Source: Arthrobotrys musiformis
Lineage: Eukaryota > Ascomycota > Orbiliomycetes > Orbiliales > Orbiliaceae
Direction: 5' to 3'
Length of the DNA: 64,000 nt
Assembly: GCA_036971715.1 (NCBI GenBank)
Contig: JAVHJL010000008.1
Span: 744,001 to 808,000, forward strand
The position numbers and the translations under genes are program-made. This document shows positions 1 to 10,832 of the stretch, one piece after another (the first letter of the stretch is position 1; every line of letters begins with the position of its first letter). Below the pieces are notes generated by a model that searched no databases, was not told the DNA's origin, and saw only the letters and a program-made list of their open reading frames with translations.

Positions 1-1097
1 CGAGGGTGCTTGGTGGTTCTTTTGAAGCTATAAATTAGCTACGGTAATCCACAAAACCCGGACACTTTGGTGATACCTCGGTCTGAACCCGACAGTCGAC
101 TGGGAAAGAAGCTAACTATCGGATCCAAATGTTCGGGGGAAGACGGTTTAATATGCCTAGATCGAAGGGCCGAACTGTTGAGCTGCTGTTGGCAGGCAAA
201 GGATACTGGCACTGGGTGGGATGGAGGGCGCTGGGCGGAACAAAGGGAGGTCAGGAGAGGGAGAGCTAAGAAAGGTGCCCGTTCATGTGCCTGTTTTTGG
301 CGAAGTGTTGAGAGAATGGCAACCTGTCGTCACAAGCTGGGCCATGGCGAATAAGCAATTATCCACTCTCGGACAGTTCAACCTCCAACAATACCAACAC
401 ACCGCGCATACACGCAGACACGCATACATGGGACATGGTATGTCTGACAGCAACTGCTCACCCTCACGCTATCCGACTGTACCCCTGTCGTGTCGACTCG
501 GGGTCGGGTTATATACGTTACCCTTGCTTGATATCGATCAAAAAGTGATATCAATAATTACCCCCTCTATTGACACTACTATTAGACTGATGTCACGATG
601 AGATGTATAGAGGGCGACGTATGAGTATAATATCGACATCTGGGGCGATAGTATACTGTTGCACTATAGTGAGGAGGAGGGCCAGGGTAACGTCTGGTCT
701 ATCTATTCTCAGAAGGAGGGATGCAGGCTGGTGGGGTAGCCGTATTCCCGGGGTAGCATCTTACTATATCTGTTCGTACATTCGATGCCAATGCACTAAA
801 CCATATTCTCACCCGTCGATGTGGCAATAGTCAATAGCCTAGGCGTATCTGACCTTCTAATTGACTGGCTTCTGAAACAATTGCATCCAATGGGCCTGCT
901 GTAAACTATTAAACAGTCCCTTTGCAAGCGGGGCCGGGTAAAAATCCGTAGATACATGTATAAAACTATGAAATAAGTAGGTATACCTGGTAACTATATG
1001 TACAAAGAAAGGTAATTAAGCATGTAATATCTGATTTAGAATAGCAGTCAAGTCCAAGAACATCGAATATATTACGAGAAACCGCCATGTATCAAAC
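1..1097. other. Intergenic region, no gene seen
   Basis: Short overlapping open frames occur here but none has a plausible domain, splice pattern or composition. I see no tRNA, repeat array or mobile-element signature. It is the downstream flank of the minus-strand gene that ends at 1098. Confidence 0.5.
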
Positions 1098-3794
1098 CTA
1101 CGATGCTGTCTGCGCCTGGACGCCGACCTGTCCCTGCCACCATTCGACCTTCTCCGCCATTCTCTGCCCGAGCAAGTACATCCTTGTCTTCAATCCCTCG
1201 TTAGACTTCTCTAACTCCGCAATCTTGGCATCCTTCTCGGTGACCTGTGCCTCTGCCTTCGACAACGCTGTTCCAAGCCGGGCTTTGGCCACCATGGATG
1301 CCTTCAACTTCTCCTTATAACTCTCCTTCTCTTCATTCGCCGCCTGTAAGAACTTCTCCATACTAGCCTCCGTCTCCTTCATTCTCTCCATCGCGCTTCT
1401 CGTCTCCGCCAGCTGGTCAACCTTCGGCTGTGCCTCCTCTAGCAGTCGTTTCACCTTATCGCATTCCGTTGTAAGATTGGCCAATTTGATCTTAGTCATC
1501 TGTAACTCCTTCACCGTAGCCGTCTTGGCAGTTCCAAGTGTTTGAACCTGCTGTACATAATCATCCCTATCCGCCTTAACTTCCACAAGCTCCCCATGAA
1601 GCTGTCTTCGTTTATTTTCAAGATCCATCAACTGTGGCATCAACTCTTTATTCCGGGTATCAAGCGCTGATAACTGCCCCATCAGCTCCGACTTCTGCTG
1701 TTCGTACTCCGTACGAGCCGAATCATTCGTAAGCGTAAGCCTATTCCTCTCGGACGCATGATCCGCCTTCAACCGATCCATTTCCGTCATATGCGCCGCT
1801 TTATACCTATTCACCTCATCATTATGCGCGATCTCCATCGCCTGGATATTCGCCATATTATCCGTCTTCCCCTGCTCGATCTGTGCCGTCAACCGCGTCA
1901 CAGCCTCAGTTTTATCCGCCTCAAGACGTTGCGAATATGTCTGCCAATCCACCATCGTCTGCTTCATCGCGGTGATAGTAGTGACGAGATCATTGTGTTG
2001 TCTATCCTTCTCCGCGATGACGGTGGAGTGCGCTTGTGCGGAGTTTTGAAGCTTATCGATGAGGCCTTGGCGGTCTTGCGCGGTTTTTTCGACGTAGATG
2101 TCGATGTTGGATTTGTAGGCTTCCCATTCGCTTATGCGTTCCAGGGAGTTGGTGTGGAGTCTGTCCAGTTCTGCCAGACGGGTGCGGAGGTCGGAGAGGT
2201 CGGATAGGAGGGCTGTGTGCTCTGAGGTTGAGAGGAACACGCCGTCTGTCATTTTCGGCTGGTTGTCGCCGGGGTTCCTGCGATCTGTTAGTTTTGGTTT
2301 AATAAGTAGCGATGGGGTGGGTACGTACGAAAACACCGAGTCGTTTCTGGTGGTACTCGTGTCCGAGGGAGTAGCTAGAACGGGATGTAACATCCCCTCC
2401 GGAAGAAGGACCTTGCTAGTTTCTCTCCTATCTTCTGCAGCTTGTAACTGCTCATCGTTCGATGGACTCGTGACATCGAGTTCCTGACGTTCAAAGCTTG
2501 GATTTCCGGACGGCGGCTCTGGGAACGTTGGTATCGTCTCTAATTCGGCTACGAATGGTGCCGGTCCGCCGTAATAGCCTGTTAAGTCGGGTACGAAGTT
2601 ATCCCAAGAGGCGCTACGCTGCGATCTTGTTGCCGACGGCGGCTCTGGGAAATTGCTTAGGCTGTCATTGCGGAAATGTGTGCCCGGGTTAGGAGGGCCG
2701 GCGCCCGGATCTCTGTCCGAGTGAGGAGGGAAAGAAGATACGGCGGATGGAGGCCCCGGGGCGGCGCTAGGGGGAGGCGGAGGAGGTGGAGGAGGAATGG
2801 GAAGATTTGGTAGCCCGGGGTTTGGCGACGTCCGGCCTGATACCGAGCGTTTATGTTTAATAAATGCGCTTGGTGGCGGCATTCCTCTACTTGTGTTTCG
2901 CTGTAGTTTGGGAGGAGCTGCTGGAGGCGGTGGAGGCGGGGGTGGTGGACGGACAGGGCTGGTGGGCTCGGGATGTTCACGATATGATACTGGGGTTTCT
3001 GAGCGGAATGGGTTGGCTAGCGGCCCCAGCGGGGCGACCATGACAGGCTGGTGTGAAGTTCCAGGCATAGACATGGGCAGCTGAGGTAAAGGGCCGGCCG
3101 GGGGAGGCTTGGGGGGTAAAGATGGGGGTGTAACATAGACCGATGGGCTTGGAGGAACCATCAATGAACTTCGAGTAGAGGGAAACCCAGACGGCGAGCT
3201 CAATCCAACCGGAGAAACCCCCATTGGCGAGCCACCTGCAGGAGAACGGCTACGCGGAGAGCCCATAGAAGAAGGTACATCTGGAGGCGGATACGATGGG
3301 GATGGGGGAGCATTTGGCGCTTCCGTAGTCGTAACGTTTATTGGAAGCGAACTGGCGATGCTTGCGGGTACACTCTCCGTACTTTGCCCCGCAGAGACTA
3401 TAGACCCCGCGGGCCTCAGTTTCGGCTTCGGCTTCGGCTTCGGCTTTGGAGCAACAGACATTGTGGAATGCGACATCGGCGTCATGGCTGCCATCCATGG
3501 TTGAAGTTGTGGCTGTTGGCTTTGTGCAGCCAACCTTGCACGATACCCTTCCTTCTTCTTCGAGTCGGTCGTAGATGTGCTATCCACTGTCTCCGCTACG
3601 CTAGGCCTCCTGTTCGTCGGCAGCGCATTGATGCCTTCCGCTTCTTGAGAAGCGCTATTGTTCGAATGTGTGCTTTGAGCCTCATTGTCTTCAATAACAG
3701 CGAGGGTGTTAACTTTCGCGTTGTTTTTGTTGTGTTTTTCGTCCCCGTTCACCTTGGACGACTTTCGACGGAGGAAGTTCATCATTGTGGACAT
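1098..3794 (-). CDS. Proline-rich coiled-coil protein, family not recognised
   Basis: The minus-strand gene starts at an ATG at 3794 and ends at 1098. The frame is open for 898 codons, but a 51-nt stretch (2278-2328) has perfect intron signals, so the spliced product is probably 881 residues. The N-terminal ~90 residues are charged and Ser/Asn-rich. A KPKPKPKPK tract follows near residue 117, then a long disordered region to about residue 430 with several polyproline runs, including blocks of eight or nine prolines of the kind that bind SH3, WW or profilin. From about residue 540 to 880 it is a long heptad-rich coiled coil full of Glu, Lys, Gln and Leu. No catalytic motif or membrane segment is visible. 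The architecture (polyproline plus C-terminal coiled coil) suggests a cytoskeletal or cell-polarity scaffold, but that is inference. Confidence 0.8.
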   Translation of the reverse strand: MSTMMNFLRRKSSKVNGDEKHNKNNAKVNTLAVIEDNEAQSTHSNNSASQEAEGINALPTNRRPSVAETVDSTSTTDSKKKEGYRARLAAQSQQPQLQPWMAAMTPMSHSTMSVAPKPKPKPKPKLRPAGSIVSAGQSTESVPASIASSLPINVTTTEAPNAPPSPSYPPPDVPSSMGSPRSRSPAGGSPMGVSPVGLSSPSGFPSTRSSLMVPPSPSVYVTPPSLPPKPPPAGPLPQLPMSMPGTSHQPVMVAPLGPLANPFRSETPVSYREHPEPTSPVRPPPPPPPPPAAPPKLQRNTSRGMPPPSAFIKHKRSVSGRTSPNPGLPNLPIPPPPPPPPPSAAPGPPSAVSSFPPHSDRDPGAGPPNPGTHFRNDSLSNFPEPPSATRSQRSASWDNFVPDLTGYYGGPAPFVAELETIPTFPEPPSGNPSFERQELDVTSPSNDEQLQAAEDRRETSKVLLPEGMLHPVLATPSDTSTTRNDSVFSYVPTPSLLIKPKLTDRRNPGDNQPKMTDGVFLSTSEHTALLSDLSDLRTRLAELDRLHTNSLERISEWEAYKSNIDIYVEKTAQDRQGLIDKLQNSAQAHSTVIAEKDRQHNDLVTTITAMKQTMVDWQTYSQRLEADKTEAVTRLTAQIEQGKTDNMANIQAMEIAHNDEVNRYKAAHMTEMDRLKADHASERNRLTLTNDSARTEYEQQKSELMGQLSALDTRNKELMPQLMDLENKRRQLHGELVEVKADRDDYVQQVQTLGTAKTATVKELQMTKIKLANLTTECDKVKRLLEEAQPKVDQLAETRSAMERMKETEASMEKFLQAANEEKESYKEKLKASMVAKARLGTALSKAEAQVTEKDAKIAELEKSNEGLKTRMYLLGQRMAEKVEWWQGQVGVQAQTAS
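2278..2328 (-). other. Probable in-frame 51-nt intron in the coiled-coil gene
   Basis: Read on the minus strand, the segment begins GTACGTAC, contains CTAAC 11-15 nt before its end, and ends CGCAG. Its length is a multiple of three and it holds no stop, so splicing or retention both leave the frame open. Retention adds 17 residues. The signals match those of the well-supported introns elsewhere in the window. Confidence 0.75.
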
Positions 3795-5638
3795 GGTCGG
3801 CTCCCCGTCGGATGCGGTAGTTGTGAGACGTGTATTCCTCCAAATGACAGACCCAAAGGTAGATGTTTAAGCTTATAACAATCGGTGAGCCAAATTTTTA
3901 AGGGGTATTCATAGCGGCTCGCGAAAAGAACTCGAGAAAAGTCGTTGTATACGGCGGGGAAGCGGAAATGTGGAATGCATACAGCCGTAATTCGTTGTGC
4001 GACAGCCTTCTCGCTCAGCTTGCCTTCTGGAAGCGGTTGAATTGGGAGCGAGTGGTATCGTCGGAATTAAGCCAATGGTGGTGAGTCGTCGCAAGTCAAT
4101 TTCTCTCCTTTTCTATGCATGTGTTTCCTCTGGCACTTTTTGCACTTCGCTCCAGGAGAAATATTTTGGAGAAAGCTAGCTTTTGAACGATATCAATTCA
4201 AGAATCACTCGTCCTAAACTCGATGTGACGGGATACACGTTGTGTGTATATAAGTTGTTCCGACCAAAAATGCGACGCCGCCTCCAAAATGAGGGCTATC
4301 CAGATCCTTGGAATTGCGAGCAAGGATTAGGGGACAGCCCGCCGCCTGGAAGTTCTTGGTCCGGGTCTCGAGACCTCCTGGCTCCCTAAGCAGTGGCGAA
4401 CGACCTTGTTCACAATCTTAAACTGACCACGTTTGGTCAACCGCTCGACTGGAAATAGACAGGTAGAATCGCTACTGCGAATTCTCTTGCTTGTGCCTAT
4501 GTCTGGACCGCCTCGTCCGCTGTGGATGTGAGCACGTTGACAGTGGAGCACATGGCTGAATCTGAACAGCACTATTTGTTTCGGGCCTCCAAAAACCCTG
4601 TTGGCCCCCCGTCCAGGCTGATGTGATGCTCCCCCATCACCGCCATTTTGAGCCGCATGAGGAATTTTTGGCCCACCGAACAGGAGGCCTCTGAATAAGG
4701 CTTCCAAAATTGATAGCCAGGCAGTCGAACCCCAAAGACTCACAGGACCCGCGAACCCACTGATTGGCTGTTTAGGCGTCAACATCGACGGGTTCCCAAT
4801 TATAAAACCCCCATGGGCTAAGTTCACCTCTGTATACATGTAATAGGCTAGCTGACTTTTTTCTGGAGGCTATGTCGTCGGCAGCTAGATCATGACAAAT
4901 TTGGGGCTGTCGCTAGCGTGCCGTCGGAATAAACAGGGAATGTGGAGGGAATCCCCATGTCCGTTTGGTGCGATAGCAGTTGCTTCAGCCAAGCTTCGTT
5001 TGTCCTGCACTGCACTGTAAGGAGACGATAAAACGGATAAAGACCTCCACGACCCATTAAGCAGTTGGAGCCTCTTTCGCGATTGTATTGCATTGTCACT
5101 TTTTTTTTGGTATTTCCTGCAGAAGACGATTAACCAGCATTCGCGATTCCCAACCAAGTATACACGTACTTGCATATATCTGAAGATAAACGTAGGACGA
5201 TTACACAAAGGAAAGAGCCGTTGGGGGGATTGTGGTCCGACACTAAGCACCATTTAAAATTGCAGAGTGAAGGAGCTGAACTTTGGGGACGAGGCTTCAC
5301 GATTTCGTATAAAACCGGGACGGCGAATCCAGCAGAGGGCCGGCCCCAGGGTGCATAAACAGCCATCGACGAGGGGGAAACATGTTCCTTCTCTACCCCA
5401 AGCCGAACACCCTCCCTTCCGCAGCTAAACCTGACCCAAAGTGTGTTAACATTCCTCTCCCGTTTGTTCTATTCTATTCTGCCCTGCCCTGCCCTTCCAT
5501 GTTGACTTCTTCTCCTCCCACTATCACCGTATCTTCACCGATATACTCCGCCTCCCAAAATTGAAGCGGTTGACGTGTGCTATATTTGCATATGCCGAAG
5601 TACACGCCCATATATATCCTTACAGCATTTAAACATTC
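3795..5638. promoter_or_regulatory. Divergent intergenic region
   Basis: This 1.8 kb lies between the divergently transcribed coiled-coil gene and the RBR ligase gene, so it should hold both promoters. A TATA-like run (ATATATATCC) sits at about 5610-5619, 20-30 nt before the RBR start codon. A 170-codon minus-strand frame at 4327-4839 has no recognisable feature and is probably chance. Confidence 0.45.
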
Positions 5639-7586
5639 ATGTATCAGAGAATAGATTTTTCTAACTCGTCCCCCAAAAACACAACCAGACTAACACGTCC
5701 TACCTTTCAATTTGAGGGTAGTTCGAGTTCGAGTTCAAGTTCAGCCTCCAGTTCCACTTCGAATGCAACAAAAAGCACCACCACCGAATATGGCCCCTAC
5801 GATTGGGCTCTAGAAGGGTACGATAAACCCACCACTTCCCAGTCAAAATTAAAACCCTTAACACTCAACAGGTAGCTTTTCTTAATTCATAAACATCCGG
5901 AACACCAATTAATTTTTTTATTTCTTTCTTCGATATTTACTAGATCTGAGCTCGACCCTGAAAAGAATCCCTGGAAGCTCGAAAAGACCCTTAAAACCAC
6001 AAATGAAACCACCATAGACGTAGATAAAGCTAAGAACGGAATGAAAAAGGTCGGCGTCGGCGTCGACTTGAAAGGAAAGAAGAAAATGGCGCCCTTCGTT
6101 TTTTTCAAATCAAAGGCAATAAACCCAGGCCCGAAGCCTAAATACTCCGACCCTGCCAAGGCCGCAATTATAAAGACGATGCAAGATAATGCAACATACG
6201 ACGCACTATTGATGTTATGCTGGGAGGTTAATTTATCGTTCATGACCAAAGCTTCCGTGAGTCGGAATCGTTGTGTCAAGTGTAACACGGCCCTCGCCGA
6301 CTCGGATGGGAAGTTTCATAGCGGCTTTGCGTCAATAGCGACGTATGCCGACTGCGGCCATAGCTCACGAGGCGGGTTTTGCGTGTGCAAGAAATGCGAT
6401 GAGGATTTGCTGTTCGACATCACAACTGTTGGGGTCGCTTGCTTTGAGAAAGGGTGTAAGGAGGAATTGAAGGTCGACCGGGCCATCGTTTCGGAAAAGC
6501 TCTCGAAAGAAAGGCCCGACCTGCTAGATGAGTAAGGATATATACGTCCTACGGCTTTCCTTGTTTTATATCCCATTTTCGCTAACCTTCGCCTAGTTAT
6601 TTCACTTTATTAAATGCCTACCACACCGATACCTTCGAATGCGCCATCTGCCTCTCCGAGGTTGATAGACGGTACCAGCCGCAGGGTAAAGTTGCCCCGG
6701 GCTGCCAACATGCTGAGTCGTCGTGCTGTCTGGAATGCATCAAATCCATGATTGACTCCGCCGTTCGCAACGCCATGTGGGGAGACCTCAAATGCCCCGA
6801 GCTTGACTGCCAAGCGGCGCTGGATTCCTCAGCTGTAAAGAGATATGCCTCCGAAACAGCCTATGCGAAGTAAGCTACCAAAACGCCCCCTTTATACTAA
6901 AAACTCCAGCTAACATTATACGTTCTAGATGGGAAAAGTTCCAACTAATGAAAGCCCTCGAAGGCGACGAGGAGTTCCGTTGGTGCCCCGGCGAGAACTT
7001 CACCTGCGGCCACGGCCAACTCCACCCGGAGCGTGATTCACAACCTCGTATCATATGTTCCGAATGCGACACCCACCACTGCTACACTTGTCGCGTGGTT
7101 TGGCACCGCGGCGAAACCTGTGCGGAATACCAAGCCAATCTCGCCACATCTCAGTCCGAAGCACTCATCCTCAAAACGACAAAGAGGTGCCCGGCCCGCG
7201 GCTGCGGCATACCGATCGAAAAACGAGAAGCATGCTTGGAGGTCTCGCATAGAGGTGGATGCGGCACAAACTTCTGTTGGGACTGTAAAGCGATTGTTGG
7301 TAACGACATACCACACAGCGAACGAGTCGCGAATCGACACTTTAGCACCTGCAGAGCCATGGAGGTACGACATTGCGACGGCGTTGAATTCGTGGATAAG
7401 CCGCCAAAGGAAGGAAACGACAAATACAGAGACGGCTGGGCGGAAGACCCGAGCTACGAACGGAACGACAGGAGAGATGGCGAGCATATGTATTGCAGAG
7501 CATCGTGTACCAGGCCGAGGTGCAAGGAGATTTTAAGCGGTAATACCCCAGCTGCTACGACCACAGGAACGACTGCCGTTGCTTAA
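5639..7586 (+). CDS. RBR-type E3 ubiquitin ligase (RING1-IBR-RING2)
   Basis: Four exons join in frame: 5639-5871, 5944-6531, 6597-6869 and 6929-7586, giving 583 residues. All three introns are GT-AG (72, 65 and 59 bp). Residues 30-45 are a serine run. At about residues 185-262 a Cys/His-rich segment opens with CVKC and contains CGH and CKKC, resembling a degenerate RING. RING1 follows from about 287 (CAIC, later CLEC and a final C pair). The IBR lies around 380-440 (CPGENFTCGHG, CSECDTHHCYTC), then RING2 around 451-482 (RCPARGC to FCWDC). In the RBR family, RING2 carries a cysteine that receives ubiquitin as a thioester before transfer to the substrate. The cysteine in EACLEV, about residue 467, occupies that position. 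The spacing after it is unusual for RING2, so ligase activity is likely but unproven. Confidence 0.85.
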
Positions 7587-7941
7587 AGCATTACACATAC
7601 ATCTGCGTGTTGAATGTTTCACGATTCTACATTTCGCTTTTTCTAATAAGTATTGTTGGGTTTGATGATTACGTTGGGATGGCTATATTACAAGCTGAAA
7701 GGCGTCGAGTTTTTTTTGAGTCCGAGTTATACTATGCAGCGTCCATTTAGCAAGAGACTGACTGTTAGTATTTTTTTTTTCTACCTTTTTTTTCTATTCC
7801 ATTATTCGATACCGTATGATGGCTTAATCTTTTTTAACACTTTCTGTTACCCCTTCACCATTTTCTTTTGCATATATACTTTTGGAAATCCTTCTATTTT
7901 CAGCTGGTTTGAAAGAGGAGGCTAACAATGCCTCCTTTTCT

Positions 7942-8271
7942 ATGTACATAGGCGTTTCGGGTACTCAACGAAGAATAATAGCGATACCACCTCCGGGTAA
8001 TTTGAATCAAAACTTCCTCGCTAGAAGAAACGCCGTTAGAGATCGTGGATCAAACCCTAACCGCCCCGCGGTACCGGTCCGTGATCGCATTCAGTTCCGC
8101 CAGCGCAGCCAGGCCGCTGCTAACAGCAGTGTATCACAACGTCGATACCAAGCTGGTGGCTGGCTTCTTGTTCTGGTGATTCTCTATCCTGTTATTGCAC
8201 ATCGTTTTGGCGCCATTGGAGTCATGGTTGCGACGATTATATACGTCATTTGGGCAGCGAAAAGTCTTTGA
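7942..8271 (+). CDS. Small predicted two-helix membrane protein
   Basis: An ATG-initiated frame encodes 109 residues. The first ~70 are basic, Arg/Asn/Gln-rich and hydrophilic. Two hydrophobic segments then follow back to back: roughly residues 72-88 (GGWLLVLVILYPVIAH) and 91-109 (ending YVIWAAKSL), forming a C-terminal helical hairpin. The upstream frame is open to a TTG at 7882, and a TTTTCAG acceptor-like site lies near 7903, so an additional 5' exon is possible. The hydrophobic pattern is coherent enough to support a real protein. No family is recognised. Confidence 0.5.
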   Translation: MYIGVSGTQRRIIAIPPPGNLNQNFLARRNAVRDRGSNPNRPAVPVRDRIQFRQRSQAAANSSVSQRRYQAGGWLLVLVILYPVIAHRFGAIGVMVATIIYVIWAAKSL

Positions 8272-10037
8272 TTTGAAAAAAGTATGCCGAAAGAGCGGGT
8301 TCAGAGTAATTACAAAACAAAATCCCTTTGGGGTTGCACGAGTTCGAAGGATACATTATAGTTTGCATTCCACGGCGCTTTTTTTGCATCTTGTGGGTTA
8401 GCTTGGGTCGCTCTCTTGTGAGTTCATAGATATATATTCCGATGTAGTTTAGCGGGCGTCTGTAGTATACTTCCGATATATGTTTCATTCCTTTCCGTTC
8501 CCAGTTCCAAGATAGGGACGTGCATAATCTCAAGCATTGTTGTACCAAGTCATACCATCCTTTCGAATCCAGGTGCTCGAAGCGGGGGGCTTGAACCCGA
8601 TCGTTGCACACCTGGATACGGATGACAAGTACCGCAACATTCATTTTAATATCATAGATTCCTTCAACGTCTTCTATATTACGGGCCGCGTGTCGTCACT
8701 CGATTCTTTTTATCTTGGGAGGGGAGGAAACGGAGAAAATTTCATAGGGGAGGCTGGATGCGGGGAGGCGTATATATATATAACATATCTTCCTTTATGG
8801 AATCTAAGCATGATACCAGCCAATATCTAAAACATTGACCCAATCTCGTCCATCCGATCCTTAATTCCGAGCGTGGCTCCTGCAGAGTGGAGCCATGTCT
8901 CTAACATTAAAATCCTCAAACATAAAAAAACAATCAAAATGCAAAATATAGCAACCAGCCCGACGAGGCGCATAGTCGTAATAACTGCATTCGATCATCT
9001 CGAGAAACTCATCCGCCTGCCGCCTGCACAGATGGCTGGGCTAGTACCTCTGGAGGCTGGTTGCTCGGCCGCTCTCCATTAGCATACGGAATCTGCTCTT
9101 CCCACGAGCCTAGATCCACAGAAAAGGTTTCGACCAAATAAGACGTCTCGAAGCGCATGTACCTTATTTGATCGTCAATTATTCCGGGTCGCCAAGGACA
9201 TAAATATAAAGCTATAAACAACCCCAGAAATCGCACAAGGAGTTTTTTTTCTTCTCAGGTAACTCTGCGCAACGAGCGCTGATATGTCCACATATGCATT
9301 TTGTGGTATTTTTTATATTGCCAACGCGAATTTCCGACACCCGAGCCACTGCAGGCCAGATAATTGGATTTGAAAATAACGGTCGCCAGGGACATCAATC
9401 CTATTTAACCTCCAAGAAAATGCATGAAATGCATCAGGCACCAATCCCCGTCAAAAATTTGTCTCTATTGGCCATGGTTCCGATGCTGAACTCACCGTGC
9501 ATACGGTCCCAGGATCTCGCGCCTCCCACGTGACCCTGGAAGCCCAAATTGGTATCTAGAGTAGAATAGCCCCGTCTCACAACGGAAACTGCATGCACGG
9601 CATGTATGTCTCTTACATAGTTGTATCGCGTTCACACCTTTACTTTAATAAAATGAAACAGCTTAGGAGAGCGCAGATTGGTGTTCTCTTTTGTTTATCC
9701 TAGTGGCTGGCTATAGCGAAACCAATGGAAATATAATAACAGGTACGGATTTACACGTAGTATAAGATGTAGCTGGAGGTACCAGACTCGCAGTTGGAGA
9801 GTATTTGTTAACGTGGACTTATTCATATATCATATTTTATTCTTAAAAGCTTTTTGCCCACCCAGAAGGCCTTCCCCACTCAGTTGAAGCTGCAAGCCAG
9901 CCAATAGCTTATCATCATACCGTCCGGCTTTCGTCTCATAATTTTTAATACCTTCTGCACTCGCTACTCGTCCACACGCAAAAACCAAAAAGGGTTGAAA
10001 AATTCCCCACCAAGCGATTTTATATCCAACCAATATA
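8272..10037. other. Intergenic region, no convincing gene
   Basis: Only short frames without domains are present. A 75-codon minus-strand frame at 9009-9236 begins at GTG and lacks an upstream ATG. A GGGTTCAAGCC stretch near 8576-8590 (minus strand) recalls a tRNA T-arm, but no cloverleaf can be drawn around it. Confidence 0.45.
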
Positions 10038-10832
10038 ATGCAGTTATTCAAATCGCTACTCTGCTTCAAGGCGCGGCGGCCGGCGTCAGAGGACGCCGAC
10101 ACAGAGATACCACATAACCAGAGGGTTAGTATCCTCGATCTAATACGATTTGGCCGAAATAGACCCGTATTTAACCTCAGAATTTGGGAACCCCCGCAGC
10201 CCGTTCCTAGATCTCTTAGAGCTAGCGTATTCACAAAGCGCTCCCCGCCGTCACAGATCGATCCTATTGAAACAATTCCCGAACATCTTGCGCCACCTGC
10301 GCCTACACCGTCGAGAGTGTCGGAAAAGGACCACAACGTCGATCGGAATGAGACATATGTTCTTGCACACCCGTTCATAGGGACAACTCAAGACGAGCTA
10401 TTGGTGTTTAATCTTGGAGATTGCCATCTTCTTAATGTAAATCATCCTGATTATCTCACAATATCGCTCTTGGATAATCGAAATCTCGCGGAGCTCGAAA
10501 TAAGTATTAGCCGCTTTAGCCGGAAAGTCACATTTAATCAGCAAAACCCGAACGAAACCTGGAAGAGAGAGCATATCTTCGAGCTGGAAGACTTATTTGT
10601 GGATGGTCAGGTTAATGAGATCCAGATCTGGACCGAGCAGAGGTTAACAAGTGACCATTACGTCTGGTACGAGTATATCGTACGGACACCGCGGCAGGTT
10701 GTGGCTACAGAAATAATGTGCTTTTCAAGAAGTCCCAAAGTTCGGTTCTTACAGATCTTTGAAAGGTCAGATCCTCCAATGTTGAAGCAGTCCCACATTG
10801 AAGTTTCACATTACAACCACCTTGAGGAATGA
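10038..10832 (+). CDS. Hypothetical protein, 264 aa
   Basis: Single-exon frame from ATG to TGA. It begins MQLFKSLLCFKARR, which is too short and basic for a clear signal peptide. The first ~100 residues are proline-rich and probably disordered; the rest (about residues 105-264) alternates hydrophobic and charged residues in a beta-rich pattern with many aromatic residues (HYVWYEYIV near 214). No catalytic motif, zinc site or membrane span is seen, and no family is recognised. It lies 1.6 kb before the four-gene cluster and might be a fifth member, but nothing links them beyond position. Confidence 0.55.
   Translation: MQLFKSLLCFKARRPASEDADTEIPHNQRVSILDLIRFGRNRPVFNLRIWEPPQPVPRSLRASVFTKRSPPSQIDPIETIPEHLAPPAPTPSRVSEKDHNVDRNETYVLAHPFIGTTQDELLVFNLGDCHLLNVNHPDYLTISLLDNRNLAELEISISRFSRKVTFNQQNPNETWKREHIFELEDLFVDGQVNEIQIWTEQRLTSDHYVWYEYIVRTPRQVVATEIMCFSRSPKVRFLQIFERSDPPMLKQSHIEVSHYNHLEE

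Noticed and set aside
4327..4839. 170-codon minus-strand open frame
   Set aside because: Mixed composition, no domain, no splice context; lies in the promoter gap between two divergent genes and is probably chance.
8560..8640. tRNA-like T-arm on the minus strand
   Set aside because: GGGTTCAAGCC resembles a T-arm, but no acceptor, D or anticodon stems can be paired around it.
9009..9236. 75-codon minus-strand frame with protein-like composition
   Set aside because: Begins at GTG with no ATG except an internal one; too short to judge and no family.
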